64,000 bases of DNA from Trema orientale (GCA_002914845.1 JXTC01000030.1:534559-598558); one strand, 5' to 3'. Numbered from the stretch's first letter, positions 49,801-60,971 are shown. The notes: generated by a model from the sequence alone, not told the origin. A program made the numbers and translations.

Positions 49801-50204
49801 AGTTAAGATATTAATACGGAAAACAACTATTCTCTCTATTGCAGCAGTCAAGCTTGTTTTAGCATTTTGGCAATGATCGGATTCTTCCCTCAAAAGAGAA
49901 GAAGGAGAGGGAGAGAGAGAAAGAGAGAGGAAGAGAGAACAGAGGTAGTGATCCCTTGTTCTCAGGCGAAAAAAAAAAAGAAAAGGAAAAAAAAAAGCAG
50001 TTTTTGTCTCACAAAATGTAAAGTTAGTATCTAGTTTTTTCTTCCTCCAGCAAGTTATGACACTTCTCTAACCCAAAGCTTGTCCATTCTCAAAATTTTA
50101 ACACATTGTAATTCCACCCATGTCATAGAATATAGGAGATGTTATACAACGGTAGTTCCAAAAAAAAAAAAAAAAACAAATTATAGTATGTACCTCTTGG
50201 ATAG

Positions 50205-51664
50205 TCAAGCTTGTCCTCGCCTATTAACCGAAACGAGAGACTTCACATAGGATAAACCCCAAAAACTTATACCACCCACCTCATCGATAATAAGCTTCCT
50301 CAGCCTTATAGTATGAAGGTTGTAGGAGAAAAATTCATCTTCTTCACCATTCAGAAGGAGCTCATCACCCTTCAAAATTCTCAGTGGAGCACGAATCCCT
50401 TCTAAGTTCACAATGCTTTGATATTTGATCCACAAAGACGAATCATTAATACTACCTAAACAGTTCTTTGACAACCACAATTCAATCAATCCAGTCCCTT
50501 CTTTTTCATAAAATGAAATGAAAGCAATCGAGTCATTCCACACTTCAAGAGTCCTCGAACTTGATTTGCGAGCCGGCAATGGAACGATCTGAGATTGTCC
50601 AGAATGCAAATCAACAGAACGCAACATGTTCTTCTCACCGCCTTTGAAAAATCAATAACAAACTCCTTTGTGGCAAACTTCCATTGTATATTGCAAATCC
50701 CCAACCTCTTTTGTACCTTTCGCTGTTTCTTTCCAAGTATTAGTGTTCAAGCTGTATATCTCAATCAGATCACGTTTCCAAATCCTAAGAATCTTGTAAT
50801 CATTAGCCACTGGATCATATCCAAATCCCGTTGCTTCAACCATTGTCCAATCAACGATATCATTCAGTGGCGGAATAATCATGGATTCTACTAATGCCGG
50901 GTTCCATAACACAATCTTCTCCCAGTTTATCAAGCAAATGATGCCATCACAATGATAAAACACTGTATCATACAAGTCTGATTCTGCAATACCACCAAAA
51001 TCATAGTAACTTGTATTCCCTATTCCCCATGGAACCCGTGGATCAAGTTCTTCAGTGAAACCATTATCATTAGATACATTCAAGAAGAAAATATTGAGGC
51101 CAAGTGTCCCGCCGGGACTTGCCATGTAGCAGCCAACGATGAGTAAGGATTCGGGGAGAAGATGTCGTTCTGGGCATTGCGGAGGTGCTTTGCCACGAAA
51201 AATGGGTTACTGATTAGAGAAGTGATAAGGAAGTACCATGATTTACATACGCATTTGAGTCGAATCAAAGACTCGGGAGGCAGCCAAGAAAAGATTTCCA
51301 CTAACATCGCTTCTGGCACATAACAAGGGGCATCCAATTAGTATTTCAAAAATGGGGTCATCTTGTTTCTTTCTCAAACCAAATTATTTAAAAAAGATCA
51401 CCGAGTATGAAATTCTAATGGCTAAGCTCCCAAATTTTGAAATTTTAACATGGAAAAAGAAAACCCAGATATGGAATTGTAGAACTCAATCTTGTCTTAA
51501 GTTGAGATCAAAACTAGACCAAACCCTAATCACAAAACCCCAAGATTCTCCAAAAACCCAGATATGGAATTGTACTGAAATTAACTTAAAAGAATGTGAG
51601 AAAGCAGTAGAAGTAGAGGCTTACCTATGTGCCTCAAATATGCACGAAGGTTATGCCTGGCCAT
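50205..51664 (-). pseudogene. Broken F-box paralogue
   Basis: Aligns along its length with the F-box gene at 40270-42049. Lesions: (1) the stretch carrying the intron acceptor and first codons of exon 2 is deleted near 51335-51340 (about 35 bp relative to the intact copy); (2) one G is lost in a G run near 51152-51156, shifting the frame; (3) a TGG Trp codon has become TGA at 50654-50652. Exon 1 (51664-51625) and its donor survive. The F-box (EIFSWLPPESLIRLKCVCKSW) and FBA pieces are still readable in three fragments. A truncated product from an internal start is possible but would lack either the F-box or the C-terminal half. Confidence 0.9.
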
Positions 51665-52086
51665 TTTTGGGAGCTCTTAGTCTAGTAGGATTCAAAGCCA
51701 AGAATCAAGAGTAGAAGCTTCAAGAGACGAACTTGAAAGAGTAGAACGTTTGCTGTTGCTCACAACCCAAAACTCTGTTAGGTTTCCAGTTAACTGCCTT
51801 TACAAATTAGACTTAGTACAATTAATCGCTAAATCGATTAATACTTTGCTTATTGGACACGTGTACAAAAAGACTGATAACACGTTACGTTTGCCCAAAT
51901 TTCAATTATTCATGTTTTATTATTGGAAAATTCTCTCATTTATCCAAAAATAAAAAAAAAAGGAGGGTAGAAATGTCCAACTAAACTTGCAAAATGCATT
52001 TTTTATGGATTATTTCCTTAAAATTCTCAATATTTATCAACTTTCTCTCTCCAAAATAAGTTAGCTTGGGAAAAGTTTAAATGAAA

Positions 52087-52434
52087 GGGTAAACTGAAAT
52101 AATATCATGAGATTTAGGTGTTTTGTAATTTAAGCTTAAAGTTTGGACTTTATAAAATAATATTTTGAGATTAAGAATTTCTGAAAATTAATACCCGAGT
52201 TAACTTTTTGAATAATTTCAACTAGTAAAATACAATAATATCTTTAAAATTAAATAGAATAATAAAAATTAATATAATTTTAATAGATATTATTATTTTT
52301 TCGTTACTAAAATTAGACAAAAGATCAATTAATATATTAATTTTCAAAAATTCTTAATTTCAAGTTATTATTTTGCAGGATCCGTTTAAATTTCAAAATA
52401 CTTAAACTCCATAGTATTTTTTTACCGTTCACCC
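52087..52434. mobile_element. 348-bp Mutator-like MITE with perfect 9-bp duplication and known empty site
   Basis: The ends are GGGTAAACTGAAATAATATC and, reverse complemented, GGGTGAACGGTAAAAAAATA. Flanks at 52078-52086 and 52435-52443 are both TAAATGAAA. The paralogous arm carries a single TAAATGAAA at 45003-45011 with no insertion, directly proving a post-duplication insertion. Confidence 0.92.
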
Positions 52435-52519
52435 TAAATGAAATAACAAAATTGCCTTCAAAACAATGAATCCAAAATTGCAAAAAAACATATTCAAAGT
52501 AAAAATAAATCCAAAATAG

Positions 52520-52901
52520 AAGTAAGTTGTTCTTGTTCAAATATAAATTCTAGTTTCACCTATTTCCTTTATAATCCTAGAACGTTTTTTGTTTTTTGTT
52601 TTTGTTTTTGTGTTTTTTTTTTATGTTGAGGCATTATCTGGGCAGAAGGTCAAAGGCATTATATATTATTCAAATCTAAAAAGAGACACAGGTGGAGCCC
52701 AAGTTACAGGTCCGCACGAATAAACAGCTGTGCTCGTGTACAGCAGAGGTGGTCCCACATAATGTACACCGCAGAAGAGAGAGAGACGAGTAATCAACCG
52801 ATAACCCAATCGGGCAATTGAGAAGACGATCTGCAAAAATTGTGATTGAGAAAAAATTTCAATGAAGAAACGAAGGAGAAAAGGAGTAGATAATAACAAT
52901 A
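52520..52901 (+). promoter_or_regulatory. Upstream region of the NIPA gene
   Basis: Probable promoter and 5' UTR: T-rich tract (52585-52623), then more balanced sequence with GAGAGAGA at 52777-52785, ending at the ATG at 52902. No TATA position can be named with confidence. Confidence 0.45.
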
Positions 52902-55900
52902 ATGGAGACCAATGAATCGGATATGGGTTTCTCTAAAGACAATCTGAAAGGCTTCATTCTGGCTTTGTTGTCCAGTGGGTTCATTGGGGCAAGCTTTATT
53001 ATCAAGAAGAAAGGCCTCAGAAGAGCAGCTGCTGCTTCTGGCCTCAGAGCTGGTCAATTTCCTTTCTTTATTGATTTTTCTGTATGGGTTTTTTATTACC
53101 TCAATTGGGTCGTTTTTGCTTTTGGACAATTGGGTTTATTTTGAATTCTTTCACTCGTAGGTTATGGTGGGTATGCTTACCTCTTGGAGCCTCTGTGGTG
53201 GCTGGGCTTGATCACAAGTAATTTTTTTGTATATTTTTATTTTCTTGATGTAAAATAAGTAGGATTGATGTCAGTTATGATTTATTGGTATTTCATTCTA
53301 AGTTCATTTCTTCCTGAAATTCTTTGTTTTGTTCAGTAATGGTTAGAGCATTTTATGGCCATTTTACATTCCAATGATCATGTTCAGAATATCTGTTAAA
53401 TTTTTAATTTCTGATGTAGTGATTGTTGGAGAGATAGCAAACTTTACTGCCTATGCTTTTGCTCCAGCAGTTCTTGTTACTCCTCTTGGTGCATTAAGTA
53501 TAATAGTCAGGTAAAGCGTCAACAGTCTTATAGGCTTTTAAGTTTTTGGTTGGTCTTGCAAATTAGCTCTCTATTTCAAAGAATTCATGTTTTGGGCTAT
53601 GTAGTGCTGTGTTGGCTCACTTCATCTTGAAAGAGAGGTTACACAACCTTGGGGTTTTGGGCTGTGTGATGTGTATAGCGGGTTCGATCATAATCGTTAT
53701 CCATGCACCCCAGGAACATCCTATTATTTCTGTAATGGAAGTATGGATTATGGCAACCCAACCTGGTTAGTATTCAGCCTCAACTTTGTTTTTTGACTCC
53801 TGTGTTATCCTTCGTTGACTAACAGATTCAATTCTATTTTCAGCTTTTCTGCTCTATGTAGGATCAGTAATTGTTTTGGTTTTCATTCTGGTCTTCCATT
53901 TTGCACCACGATGTGGGCACTCAAATGTGCTAGTTTTCACTGGCATTTGTTCGTTGATGGGTTCTCTGTCGGTAAATTATTTTGAGAACTAGTAATTGTC
54001 TTTTGTTAGTTTTCGTATTTCATATTCCATTTTTCTTAGTTTTTAGTTCTACAGGAAGAAAAGATGTATATATATTATATATATTTTTGGAAAGAAAATT
54101 GATTCATTTTGATAGAGTTGTCTGACTTAAGCATTGGTATAAGAAGATTTCTAGAGTTCTTTCGTTAATATTAATTTCATTTCCAAGTTCTCTTTGAAGA
54201 ACCATATGAGCAAATGGGGTGATTGATCGAAAAATTGGTAAATCTCCAGAATATGAAATCTAACTCGTCAAACGAAACTTTTAAAGCTGCTTTTTTTTTT
54301 TTTTTTGGGTGTGATTGTTGATCATGCTATGCTGTAACATATTTGTAATATGAAGTTGATCATTATTCTGTAGGTAATGAGTGTTAAAGCCCTTGGAACT
54401 GCTCTGAAATTAACTTTTGAGGGGAAAAACCAGTTAATCTATCCAGAGACTTGGTTTTTTATGTTGGTTGTGGCGTCATGTGTTATCATTCAAATGAATT
54501 ATCTGAACAAGGTTAGTTATACAATACTATCAAGCATGTTAGAACTGGTAAGCCATTGCCTAATTTTGAGAATCCCTTTGAACACTTGTTCCTAAATCAT
54601 GTAATTGCTAACTATATTCCTCCAACTCCCATCGTTCTTCTTTTTTCCATAGCCCCCTTTTACCGTTCTGTCATGCCTTTTCATGTTTGTCAATATCAAT
54701 CAAGAAAATACCTTGAACTGGATATGTATCTTTCAAGAGATGAAACCCCATTTGATAGTATTGTAATTTTAGTTCAGAGTGGAAATTTACTTTCTATGAT
54801 GGAAGTTATGGTTTGACTTCATTGCTCTCTAACTGTGAGATTTGGAATCAGGGTTTAGGTTCATTGCTCTGTGACTGCGAGAACTGTCTTAGATCTTGTT
54901 ATATGGAAATTCTCATAGATAGGAAAGAGCCTTTTAGTTTCCTTACAGACTATATGGTGAGGATTGCTTATGATTTGAGAGCTTTCATAAGTCCTAAATG
55001 AGATAGCAAACAGACGTATCTTATTATTGCTTCCAGCTGGCTTTATTTTTTCATTCAGTGCCTCCTACACTTTTATTAATAAACCACTAGGGAATACCTC
55101 ATTTTCAAATCCTCCAATAATATTCTATCTCAAAAGAATAACTTATCATGAAAATTACTCTATTAGAGCCAACTTGTTGCAAATTGCAATTGTAATTTCA
55201 TTATTGGTTTGTGGATTATATGCTTCCTATACGTAGGATCAAGCTACCGTCTTTGAGGATATCTTGTATTTGCACGGTTTTGCAAATTTCTTCTTTTTTG
55301 GTATATTGATGCATATATCCCACTTAATATATTTGATCTTACAATTTAAAATTCATATTTCAGGCACTCGATACATTCAACACTGCAGTTGTGTCCCCCA
55401 TTTATTACGTCATGTTTACAACCCTTACAATCCTTGCCAGTGTCATAATGTTCAAGGTAATTTCAACTCAGCGATGACATTGTAAAATTGGATGTCATTT
55501 TTTTTTAAATTTTTTTTTGTTATACCTATTTCCCACTCTTCTTGTCATTGATGATGTTAAATGCAACTTAATTAAATTTCATCATAGTCAAGACATGAAT
55601 AGCGTGCAGTTAGGAGGCGAGCATAAGATGAAGAAAATCAAACAGAGCCACAGAGAGGCATAATAATTAGTTTGTGTCCTGAAATAAGTTTCTGAGCCAA
55701 AAAAGAAGATCATGCTCTGGGATAAAAACCAGAGCCAAGCCCCCTATGTCAGATTTGGTGATAGCCTGTTGGGTCCTCTGTTGACTGGTGTCTGAAGGAG
55801 AACATAATATCCAGCAGAATCTGGGCTCCTAAACTTCGAAATTATTTGCCAACTGGGGCTAGCTCAGTTGGTCTAAGGTTTGAGGGTTGTGTGTGTGTGT

Positions 55901-56766
55901 TTGGGGGGGTCAGGGGTTCAAACCTTGGTAGTGTGTGTGTGTGTCATTTTCCTTTAATTTGTAGTAAGTGGTGGTCATTAGTTAAGCCCCACTTTTAAAA
56001 AAAAAAAAAAAAAAAAATATCCAGCAATGTATTTGTCATGGTAGAAATAACAACTCTTCTTTGAATTGAGGGCATCCTTAATTGTTATTTTAGTTCCCGA
56101 GCATTATGATTGGGACCATTTTGATGAGCCTCCTTTGATTCTGTTTATCGGAAAACTAAAATTGACTCCTTCGTTTAGTGGATTCATTCCAACAGAGAAT
56201 GCTAATCAATATCCGTATCTCCAATAAATATGGTTCATCATTTTTATATCCGCGGTACATCTGGTTGGTTTATGACTGTGCCTGTGCCAAACATGTTTAT
56301 CTGATCATTAGGAAATTGGTTTCTTTCTACTGTTCTGAAAATCCAGGTGTTGTTACCCTAACAGCTAAGCATTGAAATTAATGATCTCAGGATTGGGATG
56401 GCCAAAGTGGTGGAAGCATCATATCAGAAATATGTGGCTTTATTGTTGTGCTTTCTGGTAGCATCTTACTGCACACAACAAGAGAGTTTGAGAGAAGCTC
56501 ATCTTTTAGAGGTGTGATATTAAACTTCTTAAACTTAGACGCTTTCTTTATGCCACTCTATGCCACTAACTTTCTGTTCGAATTCCAACCTCGAAGTCCT
56601 CCGACTTACGTACTTAAATTGTTGAACGTTTGCAGGTAGCCTTTTACCTGTATCCCCTTCCCTATCTACACAACTTTGTAGTGGAAATGGCGAGCTTTCA
56701 AAGCATGATGAGGAAAATGTGGCCCCTTCTGAAGAATTTTGCTTAAGAAGACAAGAGTTATACTAG
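52902..56766 (+). CDS. NIPA: Probable magnesium transporter, NIPA family, nine exons
   Basis: Multi-pass membrane protein of the NIPA/DUF803 family, thought to carry Mg2+ across plasma or endosomal membranes. Exons: 52902-53052, 53161-53217, 53420-53510, 53605-53765, 53844-53971, 54374-54511, 55364-55456, 56391-56511 and 56636-56766. All have GT/AG borders and keep frame, giving 356 residues, the usual length. Family hallmarks in order: [20 protein letters not shown] with [80 protein letters not shown] and [10 protein letters not shown]. About nine hydrophobic segments can be seen; the hydrophilic C-terminal tail has no recognised motif. Intron 7 (852 nt) and intron 8 (934 nt) are the longest. 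Intron 8 holds a SINE-like insertion. No lesion is visible. Confidence 0.93.
55817..56015 (+). mobile_element. tRNA-derived SINE-like insertion in NIPA intron 8
   Basis: Pol III box A-like TAGCTCAGTTGGT (55860-55872) and box B-like GGTTCAAACC (55915-55924), GT repeats, and an A-rich tail. The unit is flanked by AATATCCAGCA at 55806-55816 and 56016-56026, a perfect 11-bp duplication. About 40 bp precede box A, more than usual, so the 5' boundary could be a nested or extended copy. Confidence 0.65.
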
Positions 56767-57550
56767 ATGGTAAATCTTAAAAATGCTGTTTCCAGTTTGT
56801 CTAATAGCAGGCTGAGGCAAAATACAAGTTGTGACCAGTCGTGCAACATTGCCTATTAGATGATTCTAATCGGCCATTTCTGGTTATACATTCAGCACTG
56901 GCATAAATTCTCATACCTGCTTTTGGCAGCGGCTTTTGTCTCGTGTCTTATCTCAGTTTCATCGTAAAAACCTGCTTGTGAAGGAATTTATAGCAGCACT
57001 GGCGTAAAGACTCTTATCTCGATTTCATCGTAAAAAATTGCTTGTGAAGGAATTTATAGCAGCCCTGTTTCCAGCTTCTGTGGAATCGAGATTCCTGTCC
57101 ATTTGGTGTGCCCAAGATTGCTGGCTTTACTACGGAGTTTTTTGTTCAATTCTCCATTAAGGGAATTCACTCAATAACAACTTTGAAATGTCTTGGAAGA
57201 CCGGCGAACCTGGATTTTCTCCAAGTTGGTTAAATGCAATTTTGTGCCTTCCGAAGTGATATGGGTATCTACTATTTATGCATCGTGGTAAATACGTAGG
57301 TCCTTATATTATTTTTGAGTGTTTTTCCTCATTTGTGAATATTTGGCGAAGAAATGAATGGTTGCTGCTAATTTATTGTATTATTTTGAACCGTGTGAGA
57401 TTGATATATGTGATTTAAATTGTAAGTACATGTATTGGTAAATTTTAGTCTTTCTGGATATGTATTTTGAGATTTAAAATTGGATAAAAAGTTTCTGTTA
57501 AAGTTTGTAAATGCTAAGGCAACGTTTTTATCACCAATGGATACTGTACC
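56767..57550 (+). other. NIPA 3' UTR and downstream, with a 66-bp tandem duplication
   Basis: The TTTCATCGTAAAAA...GAAGGAATTTATAGCAGC unit occurs at about 56957 and 57023 (period 66). No gene. The transcript end is not resolvable by eye. Confidence 0.6.
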
Positions 57551-57698
57551 CAAAAATTAATTTGGAATATAAAAAGAAGCAACAATTTTCAGGACTTATC
57601 AAGGATATCATACTTTACTTTAGCCAAAAATTAATTTGGAATTATAAAAAGAGGCAACAATTTTAGGACTCGTTGCGGATTCTCATACTTTAACCGAA
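57551..57698. repeat. 74-bp tandem duplication
   Basis: CAAAAATTAATTTGGAAT begins both copies (57551 and 57625). The shared CAACAATTTT and ATACTTTA follow in order. Confidence 0.8.
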
Positions 57699-57980
57699 AA
57701 ATAAAGTTGAAAAAAAAAAGTTTCTTAACATAGATGAGGAAACGGGAACGTGTTTCGCCGAAAAAATGAAAATGGAACTGAAACAAAATTAAATCAAATT
57801 TTGATGGTTGGTTAGAGTGAAATAATAACGACTTTGACAAAAATATCTACAGTTTCGATCCTTATTATATATTTTGACATAGTATTGTAAAGAAATTAAA
57901 ACCCACCAGCCACACAAACAAGGCACCAGACTTCTCTAATCAGCAAGATCCACGCAACAAGAACACTTAATCAAACACCA

Positions 57981-58455
57981 CCGGTGGTCGTGGCTTGGTG
58001 GTAGAGGAGCTTACTCGGAGGTCTTGCATATATGAGGTCGGTAGTTCAAGTCCCTGTAAGTGCAGGTTGAATTCGGTGCAAAGAGTGTTTTCCAATTCTC
58101 ACGGCATGATTGACCCACCAATATATGAGGTTCATGTGTAGTATGTGGCATTCTCATTCCTCATATCTGATCAGATCACGGGTCACGGTGCCTTATCACC
58201 CCATTTGGTGATCTCGGTTGGGCCCTTAATATAGAGTAAGGAAATGTGAAGCAGATCACATTTCTTTTGGTGATCTCGGTTGGGCCCTTAATATGTGGCA
58301 TTCTCATTCTTCATATTTGACCAGATCATGGGTCACGGTGCCTTATCACCCCATTTGGTGATCTCAGTTGGATCCTTAATATAGAGTAGACTGGAAAGGA
58401 AATGTGAAGCAGGTTATCCTGATTCTTTTTTTAGTTTTCAGAAAAAAAAAAAAAA
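57981..58455 (+). mobile_element. tRNA-derived SINE, 475 bp, with 19-bp target duplication
   Basis: Box A-like TGGCTTGGTGGTAGAG at 57991-58006 and box B-like AGTTCAAGTCC near 58043-58053, then an unrelated body and an A-tail ending at 58455. The flanks at 57962-57980 and 58456-58474 agree at 18 of 19 bases. The body contains a 150-bp partial tandem duplication (TATGTGGCATTCTCATTC at about 58142 and 58292). Features are those of a retroposed SINE rather than a working tRNA gene. Confidence 0.88.
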
Positions 58456-58474
58456 AACACTTAATCTAACACCA

Positions 58475-59395
58475 ATGAAAAATAATAAACAAGACGTAAA
58501 GATTTAGCATAGCTCAACAAAAAATCGACCAATATCCACGTGATGCACAACAATCGTTTCTTACCATTCAACAATCAACGATTACAGCAACCCAAAAAAG
58601 AATTCCCAAACTAGCAAAACCAAGCCTTCACTCTCTATTTGCTCAGTTATCTTTTTGTCGTTCTTTTTTCTCTATCTCACCCCTTAGTTCCCCTATTTCG
58701 TGAAATATGCGTACATACCTATTCCCATCTGGTTTTCCTAATGTAATTAAGACCCATTGATGCCCCAATTAATTACAAGAAAGAGGAAATAACATAACTT
58801 TACAAATATAAGAACTCAAAATATGGAAATATGCAAGTCTTCACGTAGTTAGCCAGTTGTCATGACAGTAGTATGGAATGTCTTGGCAGAATTAATCTCC
58901 AGGATACTGCCTGATTATTGTCATCTTAAGAGTCCGCATGATGTTATGACAATGAATGTCCAGCAGCCAATTTTCGCAAGTATGTTAAACTTTGTTTGGA
59001 GTGCGTATTTTTGTAATAAGAACAGTAGTAGTCAACCTTACAGAAATTTGACTAAAGAATTAAATTATTAACAACGAATAAATGTTGTTAAATTAATATA
59101 TGTGGGCACATCAATGATATATGGGTGGGCGCATGCAGTACCAAAATTAGAGCTGAACACAATTTCAAGCGAAATTCCAGGGTATAGGATTGTAGAAAAT
59201 CGACAAAATACTACAAGAAGCAAATCCCAGAATTAGAATAATATAATAATTGCAATCTCACTATCTTGTTTAAAGAACTAGATAAAAAAACTAAAATCAA
59301 ATTAAATCTACTCTAGACTAGAATACTAATCAACAGAACTACTACTACACATATAGTAGCATTAATATACTAATTATCTTCAAAGGCATGGCTAA
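58475..59395. other. Spacer downstream of the B3 gene
   Basis: Probably includes the B3 gene's 3' UTR on the minus strand near 59100-59395. The ORF at 58862-59071 has no domain. Confidence 0.45.
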
Positions 59396-60066
59396 TTAAG
59401 CTTCTCTCCATGAGCTCTTTCCGAGCCTGACCAAGGCAAAGTAGGGCGCGCCGTCTCTGCCTCGGAAAAACCACATCTGGACAATTTCATTAGCCTCGAG
59501 TTTGTGGCGATGAACCACGCCTCTATACCAGTTCTTGGTCAACACGTAAGAGCTGCTGCTAGAGGCTCTGTAGTGCCACTGCTTCAGTGTCATACTCGTT
59601 TCCTCCAAACGAGGGTCGATGAAGCCCACCTCCACTAGTCCCTCCAGGTGGCTCTCGTCGCCCCTCATCGTCCTCCTCCTGGCCAGCGCAGTCTCCTCCT
59701 CCTCGCTCAGAAAATCGGCCCTCGGAAGATCGATTCGGTCGACCGGCATCGAAAACCGGTTCTGGTCCTTCCTCACGTCGCTCTCCTCCAAATTCTTCTG
59801 GAGGACGAGCTTGGCCGGTGATTGTGCACCCTTGCTCTCCACCAGTTGCCTCAGAGGTTCCGGAATGAGCGGTGGTGGGTCTGGTCCCGCCATGATCTTA
59901 CTTTTCTTCTTCTTCTTCTTCTTCTTCTTCTTGTTATTCTTATTCTTGTTCTTGTTCTCATGCTCCAACCTCGACTCTGTCTTCCGGGCTTTGGTCGTCT
60001 CTCCTCCATCAACGTCAGTACGACGTCGTTTCTTGGAGTAATAATTGACTTTAGTACTTGGTTGTC

Positions 60067-60097
<31 letters not shown>

Positions 60098-60307
60098 ATT
60101 ATGATTATTGTTAATGATTAATGCGTTGTCTTCTACATTATTAATGGTGGAATTTGAGTCTATCTTAGGCCTTAGCTTACTTGTCGCTCCATGTTCGTAG
60201 CCTGGAATACCAAACCTCCTACAATACCTTGTTCCCAAGGAACAAGAAGAACAGGAAGTATCAGAGAAAGACTCTTCCTCGATTAATGTCTTCTCCTTGT
60301 CCTCCAT
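59396..60307 (-). CDS. B3 domain-containing protein, DUF313-type, single exon
   Basis: Putative DNA-binding nuclear protein of the plant B3 superfamily, DUF313 branch; targets are unknown. It is an uninterrupted 303-residue ORF starting MEDKEKTLIEEES. The first 135 residues are low-complexity, with an Asn run (from an ATT/AAT repeat, 60069-60110), a likely nuclear signal KKRRR and a long Lys run (from a TTC/GAA repeat, 59903-59940). The conserved part starts near residue 142 (DPPPLIPEPLRQLV) and continues with LVLQKNLEESDVRKDQNRFS, LSEEE, MTLKQWHYR, YVLTKNWYRGVV and ENIVQMW-like EANEIVQMWFF. This matches the family's pattern of an LP.PL..F...GG/KL..QK.L..SD....Q.R.S start and a W..Y.L...W section. 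The length is usual. Expression cannot be judged from sequence. Confidence 0.82.
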
Positions 60308-60463
60308 ATCTTCGCTCCAGGACTACCCTCCCCTTTTGCCCTCTAGTCTCTAGTCTCTACTCTCTAGTTTCTAGTTTCCTTTTTCCTTTTTTTTTTTTCC
60401 GAAAGACTTAGCCTCTAGTTTCTGGTCTCTGTTATATTATTTATAATCATTAGCGGAGGGTAC

Positions 60464-60496
<33 letters not shown>
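60308..60496 (-). promoter_or_regulatory. B3 gene 5' flank with TA microsatellite
   Basis: CTCTAGTCT/CTAGTTT repeats (60340-60380) and a TA repeat (about 60464-60495). A foldback MITE begins at once beyond the TA repeat, about 190 bp upstream of the ATG. Confidence 0.5.
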
Positions 60497-60499
<3 letters not shown>

Positions 60500-60668
60500 G
60501 ATGGCTACGGTAGAGGCGTCCCTACGTAGGGTCATACCTTAATTATCGTTGGATGGGAATCTGTGGGGAATAACGGGAATCTGTGGAGAATCTATTTATA
60601 TACAGATTCCCATCCAACAGTGAATAGACAGGACCCTACGTAGGGGCGTCCCTACTGTAGACGCGCCC
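60497..60668 (+). mobile_element. 172-bp foldback MITE, copy 1
   Basis: The ends GGGGATGGCTACGGTAGAGG and, reverse complemented, GGGCGCGTCTACAGTAGGGA pair. CCTACGTAGGG recurs in both arms, and the inner stem GTTGGATGGGAATCTGT pairs with ACAGATTCCCATCCAAC. Almost the whole unit can fold. It is flanked by TA repeats. Confidence 0.8.
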
Positions 60669-60820
60669 TTTTATATATATATAAACGGAGTTACAATTGT
60701 ACTAGGACTTCTGAGTCCACACATAATCGCCATATGTGGCCTCTTTTAATTTAGGAGAATTTAATTGAAACAAAAATATTTTTAAGATTTAATTATCCAA
60801 ATGTAAAATATATATTTTTT

Positions 60821-60971
60821 GGGCGCGTCTACAGTAGGGACGTCCCTACGTAAAGCCCTATTTATACACCGTTTGATGGGAATCTGTGTATAAACAGATT
60901 CCCCACATATTCCCATCAAACGGTGTATAAACAGGGGCCTTACGTAGAGGCGCCCCTACTATAGCCGCCTC
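60821..60971 (+). mobile_element. 151-bp foldback MITE, copy 2
   Basis: Starts GGGCGCGTCTACAGTAGGGA. The inner stem CACCGTTTGATGGGAATCTG pairs with its inverse at 60899-60926. Same family as 60497-60668, flanked by T runs. Confidence 0.8.

Larger units (their letters stand above)
47575..52520. repeat. Segmental duplication, arm 2
   Basis: Counterpart of 38400-45137, carrying the broken F-box copy at 50205-51664. The 47575-50204 part is non-coding flank homologous to 38400-40269; it includes a short local repetition of the ATGAAGC(T/C)CCAATA block (49125-49330). The arm lacks the 2.56-kb element of arm 1 and has its own 348-bp insertion at 52087-52434. Confidence 0.85.

Noticed and set aside
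54556..55236. Plus-strand ORFs in NIPA intron 7
   Set aside because: Intronic, with no family match; the exon 6 to exon 7 join preserves the conserved LNKALDTFNT sequence without them.
55860..55930. A tRNA gene in the NIPA intron
   Set aside because: Boxes are separated by a GT microsatellite and followed by an A-tail with flanking direct repeats.
57991..58053. A functional tRNA gene
   Set aside because: Box A and B words are present but no cloverleaf or 3' terminator follows; target duplication and A-tail show a SINE.
59619..60121. Plus-strand ORFs of 140 and 99 codons
   Set aside because: Antisense of the B3/DUF313 coding region; their leucine and phenylalanine runs are the TTC and ATT microsatellites.
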